Assembly: GCA_029222685.1 (NCBI GenBank)
Contig: JARHVB010000002.1
Location: 62,001-126,000 of the forward strand
Length of the DNA stretch: 64,000 nucleotides
Direction: 5' to 3'
From: Terripilifer ovatus
Lineage (GTDB): Bacteria; Pseudomonadota; Alphaproteobacteria; Rhizobiales; Beijerinckiaceae
The notes under the pieces were generated by a model that had not been told where the DNA came from, did not search any database, and saw only the letters and a program-made list of their open reading frames with translations. The position numbers were made by a program, and so were the translations under genes. Shown in pieces: positions 33,604 through 41,311 of the stretch (position 1 is the first letter of the stretch; the number at the start of each line of letters is the position of its first letter).

Positions 33604-34677
33604 ATGAGCAGACTCAATTTGAAACTGGCTCTTCTTTCAGCAATTGCGTTTGGAATGGCCACGGGCGCAATGGCCGCTGAAAAGCTGAAGGTCGGCTTCG
33701 TCTATGTCGGCCCGGTGGGCGACTTCGGCTATTCCTACCAGCACGACCAGGGCCGCCAGGCGATGCAGAAGGCGCTCGGCGATGCGGTCGAGACGACCTT
33801 CCTCGAAAACGTGCCGGAGGCCGACAGCGAACGCTCGATCGAGCAGCTTGCCCGCTCCGGCCATAAGCTCATCTTCACCACGTCGTTCGGCTTCATGGAG
33901 CCGACGCTGAAGGTGGCGAAGAAATTTCCCAAAATCAACTTCGAGCACGCGACCGGCTACAAGCGCGCCGCGAATGTGGCGACCTATTCGGCGCGGTTTC
34001 ACGAAGGCCGCTATGTCATCGGTCAGATCGCCGGCAAGATGACGAAGTCCAACATCATCGGCTATGTGGCGTCCTTCCCCATTCCTGAAGTGGTGTCTGG
34101 TATCAATGCCTTCCTGCTCGGCGCGCAATCGGTGAATCCGAACGTCAAAATCAAGATCGTCTGGGCGAACACCTGGTTCGATCCGGGCAAGGAAGCCGAC
34201 GCCACCAAGGCGCTGCTGGCGCAGGGCGCTGACATCATCACCCAGCACACCGATTCCGCGGCGCCACTGCAGGAAGCCGAGAAGGCCGGCAAGTTCGGCT
34301 TCGGCCAGGCGTCCGACATGATCCGTTTCGCGCCGAAGGCGCAGCTGACAGCGATCGTCGATGATTGGTCGGGCTATTATATCGAGCGCGTCAAGGCGGA
34401 ACTGGCCGGCACGTGGAAGTCCGGCGACACATGGGGTGGCATCGGCGCCCACATGGTCAACCTGGCGCCCTTCACCAATATGCCCGACGACTTGAAGAAG
34501 ATGGCGGAACAGACGGAGGCTGATATCGCTTCCGGCAAGCTCAATCCGTTCAAGTGCCCGATCATGGACCAGACCGGCAAACCGGTCGACTGCAAGGGCG
34601 GCACCGCGCTGTCGGACGAGCAGGTGCTCGGCATGAACTGGTACGTCAAGGGCATCGACGATTCACTGCCGAAGTAA
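33604..34677 (+). CDS. BMP family periplasmic binding protein
   Basis: A 357-residue PnrA/BmpA-type binding protein. The signal peptide ends near GAMAAEKL and is followed by LKVGFVYVGPVGDFGYSYQHDQG, the family signature. Conserved ligand-side segments include TTSFGFMEP, EGRYVIGQIAGKM, QHTDSAAPLQEAEKAG, FGQASDMIRFAPKAQLTAIVDDW and TWGGIGAHMVNLAPF. Known members bind purine nucleosides, riboflavin or related bases. GGGGAAAGGAACGGG precedes ATG 33604. It closes the four-gene importer; a palindromic element follows at once. Confidence 0.88.
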   Translation: MSRLNLKLALLSAIAFGMATGAMAAEKLKVGFVYVGPVGDFGYSYQHDQGRQAMQKALGDAVETTFLENVPEADSERSIEQLARSGHKLIFTTSFGFMEPTLKVAKKFPKINFEHATGYKRAANVATYSARFHEGRYVIGQIAGKMTKSNIIGYVASFPIPEVVSGINAFLLGAQSVNPNVKIKIVWANTWFDPGKEADATKALLAQGADIITQHTDSAAPLQEAEKAGKFGFGQASDMIRFAPKAQLTAIVDDWSGYYIERVKAELAGTWKSGDTWGGIGAHMVNLAPFTNMPDDLKKMAEQTEADIASGKLNPFKCPIMDQTGKPVDCKGGTALSDEQVLGMNWYVKGIDDSLPK

Positions 34678-34691
34678 CTATAAACTCCCCG

Positions 34692-34746
34692 GAAGCCCTC
34701 TTCCTTCGAGACGCACCTTTCAGGCGCTCCTCCGGATGAGGGCTTC
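34692..34746. repeat. Extragenic palindromic element after the BMP importer
   Basis: GAAGCCCTC (34692-34700) and GAGGGCTTC (34738-34746) are exact inverted arms around 37 bases that include CTTCGAGACGCACCTTTCAG and CGCTCCTCCGGAT. The pattern closely resembles the CCTCATCCTGAGGAGCGCC-type repeat scattered through Bradyrhizobium, Nitrobacter and Rhodopseudomonas genomes. It may also serve as terminator. Confidence 0.6.
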
Positions 34747-34763
34747 TGCTAGCTCACGGATGA

Positions 34764-35087
34764 CTAAGCTTGCGGCATCTTGTCGTCGCTGTCGATCCCG
34801 AGCAGATCTTTCGTCGATCCCGCATCGTCGTCTTCATCTTCGCGCGGCGGAATGGTGTTCTCTTCGCCGGCTTCCTCGCCCACAGGAAAAGTAGCTTCCT
34901 CGGCCGCCGCGGGGCTCGGGATCGGGTTTGGCCGAAACTGAGCCCGCCTTGGCGGTGAATGCGCATATTCCACGACCTGAAAAGGCGCGCCGCATTTGAC
35001 GCAGAGGATCGGCGTGCGATTCAGATCGTAAAAAGGCGCATTGCAAGTCAGGCATCGGCGCTTTACGCCCAAGCTGGCGTCTACCAT
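34764..35087 (-). CDS. FYDLN acid protein (TIGR02300 family)
   Basis: A 107-residue protein with an N-terminal zinc-ribbon-like part (RRCLTCNAPFYDLNRTPILCVKCGAPF, two CxxC pairs) containing the FYDLN motif. A long acidic, disordered tail follows (EEAGEENTIPPREDEDDDAG). This family is limited to alphaproteobacteria and its function is unknown; zinc binding is likely. It is transcribed alone, opposite to both flanking importer operons. Confidence 0.88.
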   Translation of the reverse strand: MVDASLGVKRRCLTCNAPFYDLNRTPILCVKCGAPFQVVEYAHSPPRRAQFRPNPIPSPAAAEEATFPVGEEAGEENTIPPREDEDDDAGSTKDLLGIDSDDKMPQA

Positions 35088-35474
35088 CGTGGTGTCCTTT
35101 CAAGAATGACCCAACGACGGCCAAGAAATCTCAGCTCCGGCGCAAGGAACATCGTCATCGCACACCCGCGACGTGCCGTCTTCCTTTAATCTTGAGGTTG
35201 TGGGCCGTGTTTCCGGATCAGGAAGTATTCGGCGGTTTGCGGCGCATCATCGAAAATGCCCAGAAAAGTCGCTGTGCCCATCAGTATGAGTCGTTTCGCG
35301 ACATTGGAACAAGGTCTTGCGCCTTCCGACAAAGATTGTCTGACGGGATCCCCTATTGTCATCAAGTCGGAAACCGGTAATCTCCTCTGCAACCAAGGTT
35401 GGAAACGTTTTGCAAAGATGGAATTTGGAGTCGCCGGACGCGAGAATCCAATTCCACGTAACGAGGAGGACGTC
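35088..35474. other. Gap between FYDLN gene and Liv importer
   Basis: About 390 bases holding the divergent promoters of the FYDLN gene and the Liv-type operon. A frame open to the right (from 35256) joins the binding-protein frame but reads as non-protein-like. The strong GAGGAGGA ribosome site at 35463-35470 marks the true start. Confidence 0.5.
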
Positions 35475-36782
35475 ATGGTGATCAGCGCAGCCACGATTCT
35501 AGGCCGCTCCATAAGCCGTCGTGTAGTAGCAAGTACGCTGGTCTGTGCCGCCCCTCTGGCCCTGGTCTCGAGCGTCAGCCTTGCCCAGCAGGCCCCGCCA
35601 CTGAAGATCGGCGTGATCCTGCCGTTATCCGGCAACTTTACGCCCGCTGGAGAGGACGCGCTGACGGGTCTCCGCATCTATTTCGACCAGATCAACAATG
35701 AAGTGGCGGGCCGCAAGATCCAGTTGATCGTCGAGGACGAGCAGGGCAGGCCGGACGTGGCACTGACCAAGGCGCGCAAGCTTGTCGAAGGCGACAAGGT
35801 GCAGATTCTCACCGGGTTCGTTTCTTCGGCCGTCGCGCTCGCGGTCAACGACTATGCCCGCGAAAAGAAGATTCCGATGGTGGTTTCCGCCGACGGAGGC
35901 GCGAACGAATTGACGACGCCGGGGCCGCTGTCCAATCCCTATCTGGTGCGTACCTCTCAGAACGGCCGTACGCCCTCTGCGGCGGCGGCTGAATTCGTCT
36001 TCAAGCAGGGATGGCGCAAGGTCGCCGCCATCACGTCGGATTATGCCGGCGGGTTCGATACGATCGGCGGATTCGCCCAGGCTTTCTGCAAGCTCGGCGG
36101 AAGCATCACGCAGGAACAATATCCGCCGCTGACGACAAACGACTACGGCCCCTACGTCACCAACATCAAGCGTGACGCCGATGCCGTAGTGACATTCCTG
36201 CCGGGCGCCAATGGCCTGAAGTTCGCGAACCAGTTCATCGAGCTGGGCGTGAAAGACAAAATGCCGCTGATGGATATCTTCGGCCAGATCGCTTATGAGC
36301 CCTATCTGACGCAACTTGGCGCCAACGGTGTCGGGATCTATTCGGTGCTTCATTATACGCCGATGATCAAGACGCCGGAGAACGAGCGCTTCGTCAAGGA
36401 ATATGTGGCACGCGCCAAGCGTCTGCCGAGCGACAACGGTCCCGATGCCTGGGTCGGCGCCAAGGCGATCGCCGAAGCGGCGAAGGCAGTCGGCGGCAAG
36501 GTCGAAGATACCGAAAAATTCCTCGCCGCCTTCAAGGCGCTGAAGTTCGATTCGCCGAAGGGGCCGATCGCCTTCGACAAGTTCGGCCAGGTGATCCACT
36601 CGATGTATATTCGCAAGGTCGAGAAGGTCGGCAATGACTACGTCAACACGCCCATTCAGACTTTCAACAATGTCGACCAGTTCTGGCCGTTCTCCCTGGA
36701 AGAGTTCGAATCCTACAAATACCGCTATGTCGATCTGAAAGGGTCGATGACCGATTGCAAGAAGGTGCTGGAAAAGAAATAG
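35475..36782 (+). CDS. Liv-type ABC substrate-binding protein
   Basis: A 435-residue Peripla_BP_6 protein. The signal peptide ends near SSVSLAQQ, then comes LKIGVILPLSGNFTPAGEDALTGLRIYFDQIN, the usual opening. Conserved blocks are VDGGAN-like SADGGANELTTPGPLSNPYLVRTSQNGR and SDYAGGFDTIGGFAQAF. Start at ATG 35475 follows GAGGAGGA by four bases. Such proteins bind branched-chain amino acids, amides, urea or aromatic acids. The long C-terminal segment (FNNVDQFWPFSLEEFESYKYRYVDLKG) resembles binding proteins for aromatic or amide compounds more than LivJ, but the ligand is uncertain. Confidence 0.88.
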   Translation: MVISAATILGRSISRRVVASTLVCAAPLALVSSVSLAQQAPPLKIGVILPLSGNFTPAGEDALTGLRIYFDQINNEVAGRKIQLIVEDEQGRPDVALTKARKLVEGDKVQILTGFVSSAVALAVNDYAREKKIPMVVSADGGANELTTPGPLSNPYLVRTSQNGRTPSAAAAEFVFKQGWRKVAAITSDYAGGFDTIGGFAQAFCKLGGSITQEQYPPLTTNDYGPYVTNIKRDADAVVTFLPGANGLKFANQFIELGVKDKMPLMDIFGQIAYEPYLTQLGANGVGIYSVLHYTPMIKTPENERFVKEYVARAKRLPSDNGPDAWVGAKAIAEAAKAVGGKVEDTEKFLAAFKALKFDSPKGPIAFDKFGQVIHSMYIRKVEKVGNDYVNTPIQTFNNVDQFWPFSLEEFESYKYRYVDLKGSMTDCKKVLEKK

Positions 36783-36851
36783 CGTGTTCGAGCCATCTCG
36801 CGCGTCTGTCGTCTGGGCGCAGTCTTTCCGCTACGCAGCCGGACATCCGCA

Positions 36852-37703
36852 ATGATCTGGGTCATTCATACGCTGAACGGAATATCCTTCGGGATATTGC
36901 TGTTCCTGCTCGCAGCGGGTCTGTCGCTGATCTACGGCCTGATGAAGATATTGAACCTGACGCACGGGTCTTATTATCTGGTCGGCGCCTATATCGGATC
37001 GACTGTCATCGCGACGACGGGGAGCTTCATTCTGGCATTGATCATCGCGCCGATTGTCGTCGCGGCGCTCGGCGCGGTGATGGAGCGGTTCTTCCTGCGG
37101 CAGTTTCATCTCGACGAACTGCCGCAGACATTGCTGACCTTCGGCTTCCTGTTCATCTTTGCCGATCTCAGTCTCTGGATCTGGGGTGGTGATCCGATCA
37201 TGCTGCCGAAGCCGGCGCTGTTCTCCCGCTCCATCGACATCGGCGGGCTGGGCTACCCGACCTATCGCCTCCTGCTGATCGGCGTCGGCCTACTGGTTGC
37301 CCTCATCCTGTGGTGGTTCCAGGAGCGTACCCGGGTTGGCGCCATGCTGCGCGCCGGCGTCGACGATGCCGAAATCGCACGCGCCATGGGCATCGATGTG
37401 TCGCTCCTGTTCACGCTGGTCTTCGCGGTCGGCGCGCTGCTGGCGGCGCTCGGCGGTGTGCTTGGCGGGCCAATCATCGGGGCCGGGCCGGGAACGGATT
37501 TCGACGTCATGCTGCTGGCTTTCGTCGTCGTGATCGTCGGCGGGCTGGGCAGTCTGCGGGGGGCACTGGTCGGCGGTCTCGTCGTCGGCCTGCTGGATAA
37601 TTTCGGCAAGATATTCTTTCCGGAGTTCGCGCTGTTCACGATCTTCGTGCCGATGGCGGTCATTCTTTCCTTCAGGCCGACCGGCCTTTTCGGGCGGGCC
37701 TGA
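36852..37703 (+). CDS. Liv-type ABC permease LivH-like
   Basis: A 283-residue BPD_transp_2 permease with about eight helices. It has LNGISFGILLFLLAAGLSLIYGLMKILNLTHGSYYLVGAY at the N-terminus and the ATPase-contact segment TRVGAMLRAGVDDAEIARAMGIDV. Both are hallmarks of LivH. It lies 69 bases after the binding protein and shares one base (TGATG) with the next gene. Confidence 0.9.
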   Translation: MIWVIHTLNGISFGILLFLLAAGLSLIYGLMKILNLTHGSYYLVGAYIGSTVIATTGSFILALIIAPIVVAALGAVMERFFLRQFHLDELPQTLLTFGFLFIFADLSLWIWGGDPIMLPKPALFSRSIDIGGLGYPTYRLLLIGVGLLVALILWWFQERTRVGAMLRAGVDDAEIARAMGIDVSLLFTLVFAVGALLAALGGVLGGPIIGAGPGTDFDVMLLAFVVVIVGGLGSLRGALVGGLVVGLLDNFGKIFFPEFALFTIFVPMAVILSFRPTGLFGRA

Positions 37704-38635
37704 TGCGTCGTTATTCCCTCGTCATTCTTCTCGCCATCGCGATCTTCGCGGCGCTGCCATATGTCTTGCCGACATACTATCTCAGCCTTACCACGAAGAT
37801 CCTGATCTTTGTCCTGTTCGCCATGAGCCTCGATCTGCTGATCGGCTACACGGGTCTCGCTTCGCTCGGGCACGCGGCGTTCTTCGGATTTGGCGGTTAC
37901 GTCGTCGGCCTGCTCGTCGTGCGCGGGCAGGTTTCCGAATGGATCGCCCTGCCGGCAGGCGTCGCTCTGGCGACAGCGCTGGGGGCGCTGTTCGCCGTGC
38001 TCGCCCTGCGTGCGCGCGGCAGCTATTTCCTCATGATCACGCTGGCGCTGGCGCAAGTCGTCTGGGGCATCGCCTTCGGCTGGCGGACGCTGACGGGCGG
38101 CGACGACGGCTTGCCGGGCGTCAAGCGTCCCACGTTTATCGTGTCGCTGGCCGACGAGAACTCCTTCTACTATTTCGTCCTGCTGATGGTCGGCCTGTCG
38201 GCATTGGCCCTTGTTGCGATCGTCAGGTCGCCGTTCGGTCACGCGCTGCGCGGGATCCGCGAGAGTGAGACACGCATGCTGGCGCTCGGCTTCAATGTCT
38301 GGCGGCACCAATTCGCGGCCTTCGTCATCTCGGCGGCCTTCGCGGGGCTTGCCGGCTGCCTGTTCGTCTATAACACCCGTTTCGTCAGCCCCGACGTCCT
38401 GCATGTGGTGCGCTCGGCAGAAGTCCTCATCATGGTCATTCTGGGCGGTGTCGGCACCTTGCTCGGCCCCGCGATCGGTGCTGCGGTCATCATCCTTCTG
38501 GAGGACTTCGTCAGCTCGCTGACCCAGAGATGGCTGCTCATTCTTGGCATTGTTTATGTGGTGACGACGCTGTTCGCGCCACGCGGTCTGGTCGGGCTTT
38601 ACAGGGACTATTTCTCGCGGAATCGGAAACGATGA
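37703..38635 (+). CDS. Liv-type ABC permease LivM-like
   Basis: A 310-residue permease with the LivM blocks FAMSLDLLIGYTGLASLGHAAFFGFGGYV, SYFLMITLALAQVVWGIAFGWRTLTGGDDGLPG and GHALRGIRESETRMLALGFNVW. Its end overlaps the ATPase start (ATGA at 38632-38635). The helices expected of LivM are present without truncation. Confidence 0.9.
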   Translation: MRRYSLVILLAIAIFAALPYVLPTYYLSLTTKILIFVLFAMSLDLLIGYTGLASLGHAAFFGFGGYVVGLLVVRGQVSEWIALPAGVALATALGALFAVLALRARGSYFLMITLALAQVVWGIAFGWRTLTGGDDGLPGVKRPTFIVSLADENSFYYFVLLMVGLSALALVAIVRSPFGHALRGIRESETRMLALGFNVWRHQFAAFVISAAFAGLAGCLFVYNTRFVSPDVLHVVRSAEVLIMVILGGVGTLLGPAIGAAVIILLEDFVSSLTQRWLLILGIVYVVTTLFAPRGLVGLYRDYFSRNRKR

Positions 38636-39372
38636 TTGCGCTCGATATCGAGAACGTAACGAAAAGCTTCGGTGGTGTGCGCGCGCTCACCGGCGTGACG
38701 CTGTCGCTGAACGAGGGCGAGCGGCTTGTGCTGCTGGGGCCGAACGGCGCCGGCAAGACGACCCTGTTTCATTCGATCTCCGGAAATATCCTCGCTTCGT
38801 CCGGGCGCATCAGCCTCTTCGGCGACGACATCACGCAATTGCCGCCGGACGCGCGGGCGCGGCTCGGACTTGCCCGCACCTTTCAGATCACCAACCTCTT
38901 CGCCCAGCTCACCGTGCTTGAAAATATCCTGCTGGCGGTTTGCGGCGCGCAGAAGCTGACGTTCAAGTTCGTCCGGCCGCTCGATCGTTACGACGACATT
39001 CAGAAGCGGGCGCGCGCGCTGCTCGAAGAATGGAACCTGGTGGACGCCGCCGATAGGCTCGTTCGCAACCTCTCATATGGGGAGCAACGCCAGGTCGAGG
39101 TGGTAATGGCGCTCTCCGGTGAACCAAGAATATTGCTGCTCGACGAGCCGACGGCCGGATTGTCGCCGGCGGAAACGCTTCGCGTCATGGAGATGGTCCG
39201 CAAACTGCCGCGGGACATGACGATTGTGATGATCGAGCACGATATGGATGTGGCCTTTGAAATCGCCGACAGGATCGCCGTCATGCATCAGGGGCGTGTG
39301 ATCGCGGAGGGCGATGAAGCCGCCATTCGCGGCAACCAGCAGGTCAGCGATATCTATCTGGGAGTGGAGTGA
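38632..39372 (+). CDS. Liv-type ABC ATPase LivG-like
   Basis: A 246-residue ATPase with Walker A GPNGAGKTT, Q-loop at RTFQ, signature LSYGEQRQVEV, Walker B ILLLDEPTAGLSP and the switch histidine in MIEHDM. The C-terminal tail GNQQVSDIYLGVE is typical of LivG-type subunits. All catalytic residues are present. Confidence 0.92.
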   Translation: MIALDIENVTKSFGGVRALTGVTLSLNEGERLVLLGPNGAGKTTLFHSISGNILASSGRISLFGDDITQLPPDARARLGLARTFQITNLFAQLTVLENILLAVCGAQKLTFKFVRPLDRYDDIQKRARALLEEWNLVDAADRLVRNLSYGEQRQVEVVMALSGEPRILLLDEPTAGLSPAETLRVMEMVRKLPRDMTIVMIEHDMDVAFEIADRIAVMHQGRVIAEGDEAAIRGNQQVSDIYLGVE

Positions 39373-39376
39373 ACCG

Positions 39377-40084
39377 ATGCAAGAGGCGATGCTTGCCATC
39401 GAGAACATCCATACCAACTATGGCGCGAGCCAGGTCCTGCACGGGATTTCGTTGAAGGTGAAGCCCGGCGAGATCGTCGGCATCATGGGCCGCAACGGCG
39501 TCGGCAAGACGACCTTGATGCGCTCCATCATGGGCCTGACGCCGGCCAAGAGCGGCCGCATTTCGTTCCGTGACGCCGATATCACCCACATGCCATCGCA
39601 CAAGATCGCGCGCCTCGGCATCGGCTACGTTCCGCAGGGCCGCCGCGTGTTTCCCTCGCTCACGGTGCGCGAACATCTGCAGGTGACGGCCCGCGAGGCG
39701 CCGGCCAATCAATGGACCTTCGCCAAGATGATCGAGCTGTTTCCAAACCTGGGACAGCGGCTCGACCAATCCGGCGCCAAGCTCAGCGGCGGCGAGCAGC
39801 AGATGCTGGCGGCGGGCAGGGCGCTTGTCGCCAATCCGTCCTTATTGCTGATGGATGAGCCGACGGAAGGCCTGGCGCCGCTGATGGTGCGCGAACTCGG
39901 CCGCCTTGTGGGTGCGCTCAAGGAAACCGGAACGGCAGTGCTGCTTGTCGAGCAGCAATTGGCGTTCGTCCTCAAATATGCCGATCGCGTCTACATCGTT
40001 TCGAAGGGGCAGGTCGTCCACCATTGCCTGCCGTCGGAACTGGCCGCCGACAGCGAGATCAAGGCCCGTTTTCTCGGCGTCTGA
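39377..40084 (+). CDS. Liv-type ABC ATPase LivF-like
   Basis: A 235-residue second ATPase with Walker A GRNGVGKTT, YVPQGRRVFPSLTVREHL, signature LSGGEQQMLAAGRALV, Walker B LLLMDEPTEGLAP and switch region VEQQ (the usual His is replaced by Gln, normal for LivF). ATG 39377 starts four bases after LivG. It completes a five-gene importer with no missing component. Confidence 0.92.
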   Translation: MQEAMLAIENIHTNYGASQVLHGISLKVKPGEIVGIMGRNGVGKTTLMRSIMGLTPAKSGRISFRDADITHMPSHKIARLGIGYVPQGRRVFPSLTVREHLQVTAREAPANQWTFAKMIELFPNLGQRLDQSGAKLSGGEQQMLAAGRALVANPSLLLMDEPTEGLAPLMVRELGRLVGALKETGTAVLLVEQQLAFVLKYADRVYIVSKGQVVHHCLPSELAADSEIKARFLGV

Positions 40085-40112
40085 AGCCTCGCGACGACAT
40101 CGCCGCGAGGCT
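40085..40112. terminator. Hairpin between convergent Liv and RND operons
   Basis: AGCCTCGCG (40085-40093) and CGCGAGGCT (40104-40112) pair perfectly with a 10-base loop, followed by GGTTATTCTGTT. Its position between two converging stops (40084 and 40124) fits a shared terminator. Confidence 0.65.
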
Positions 40113-40123
40113 GGTTATTCTGT

Positions 40124-41296
40124 TCAGGTCTTCTGGCCGTTCTGCGGCGGCTTGCCAGCCTGCGGCGGCAGCGGCTGCACCAGGGCGCCCGGGCCGATCT
40201 TCTGCAGATTGCCGCTGATCACCTGGTCGCTGTCCTTCAGGCCGGTCGGAATGACGACCAGGTCGCCCTCGGTGCGGCCGAGGGTAACGTTGCGCATTTC
40301 CACCTTGTTGCCTTCGCCGACCACATAAAGGAATTTGCCGAACTGGCTCGAGCCCAGCGCCACCTGCGGCACAAGCAATGCGTTCGGTTGTTCGCGCAGC
40401 AGCAGGCGGACGCGGACATATTGGCCGGGCAGCAAGGTCCTGTCGGCATTCTTGATCGTAGCGCGCGCATTGATCGTGCCAGTCAGGCGATCGATACTGT
40501 TGTCGATGAAAGTCAGTTCGCCCTTGTGACGGGCTTCGGTCTCGCCAGGGAAGGACACTTCAGCGATCACCTTGCCGGCGTTACGCGCCTTCTGGATTTC
40601 CGGGAGTTCCGTCTCGGCCGGATTGAACGTGACATAAACGTTGTCGAGATAGACCAGTGTGTTCAGCACCGTGCCGATGGAACTGATCAACGTGCCGACC
40701 GGGGCCTGGTTACGCCCGAGGCGGCCGTCAAAGGGCGCACGGATTTCGGTGTAGCTGAGATTCAACTGAGCGGCCCGAACGGCTGCATCGTCGGCGATCA
40801 GCGAGGCTTCCGCCTGCCGCTCGGCGCTGAGGCGCTGTTCGTAGAGATCCTTGGACAGATAGCCGCTCTTGATCAGATCCTGGCCGCGTAGCGTGTTGGC
40901 GCGCGCATAGTCGAGCGCCGCCTTGTCGCGCTTCTGGTTGGCGAGCGCCTGGTCGAGTGCGCTCTGATAATCGCGCGGGTCGATCTGGTAGAGAAGATCG
41001 CCTTTCTTGACATCGCTTCCATCGGCGGCCGGCTGGGCCTGAATATAGCCGGCAACCTTGGCCTGCAGAGTCACGCTGCTGATCGCCTCGGTACGGGCGG
41101 AATATTCATAATAGATGGGGATGGACTTCTTGACGACGGCTGCCACCGGCACGGGCATGGCGAAGGGCGCAGGCGCCGCGTTTGCGGCCTGCTGGTTGGG
41201 CTTGGCGCCCGGGAACCATTTATCCTTGGTGGCGTAGGCTGAAGCGGCGACCACTGCGATTAGCGCGACGCTCACAACTAACTTACGGTTTGGCAT
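40124..41296 (-). CDS. RND efflux periplasmic adaptor (MexE/AcrA type)
   Basis: A 390-residue membrane fusion protein with an N-terminal signal/anchor (LVVSVALIAVVAASAYA). A lipoyl/barrel-hybrid part follows (ARTEAISSVTLQAKVAGYI and APFDGRLGRNQAPVGTLIS) with a coiled-coil hairpin between (QALANQKRDKAALDYARANTLRGQDLI). A beta-barrel and membrane-proximal domain end in GDLVVIPTGLKDSDQVISGNLQKIGPG. ATG 41296 is preceded by GGAG at nine bases. It follows the pump gene, the reverse of the common adaptor-first order, and is the last gene of its operon. No outer-membrane channel gene is nearby. Confidence 0.88.
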   Translation of the reverse strand: MPNRKLVVSVALIAVVAASAYATKDKWFPGAKPNQQAANAAPAPFAMPVPVAAVVKKSIPIYYEYSARTEAISSVTLQAKVAGYIQAQPAADGSDVKKGDLLYQIDPRDYQSALDQALANQKRDKAALDYARANTLRGQDLIKSGYLSKDLYEQRLSAERQAEASLIADDAAVRAAQLNLSYTEIRAPFDGRLGRNQAPVGTLISSIGTVLNTLVYLDNVYVTFNPAETELPEIQKARNAGKVIAEVSFPGETEARHKGELTFIDNSIDRLTGTINARATIKNADRTLLPGQYVRVRLLLREQPNALLVPQVALGSSQFGKFLYVVGEGNKVEMRNVTLGRTEGDLVVIPTGLKDSDQVISGNLQKIGPGALVQPLPPQAGKPPQNGQKT

Positions 41297-41311
41297 ATCT
41301 GAAAACTCCAA

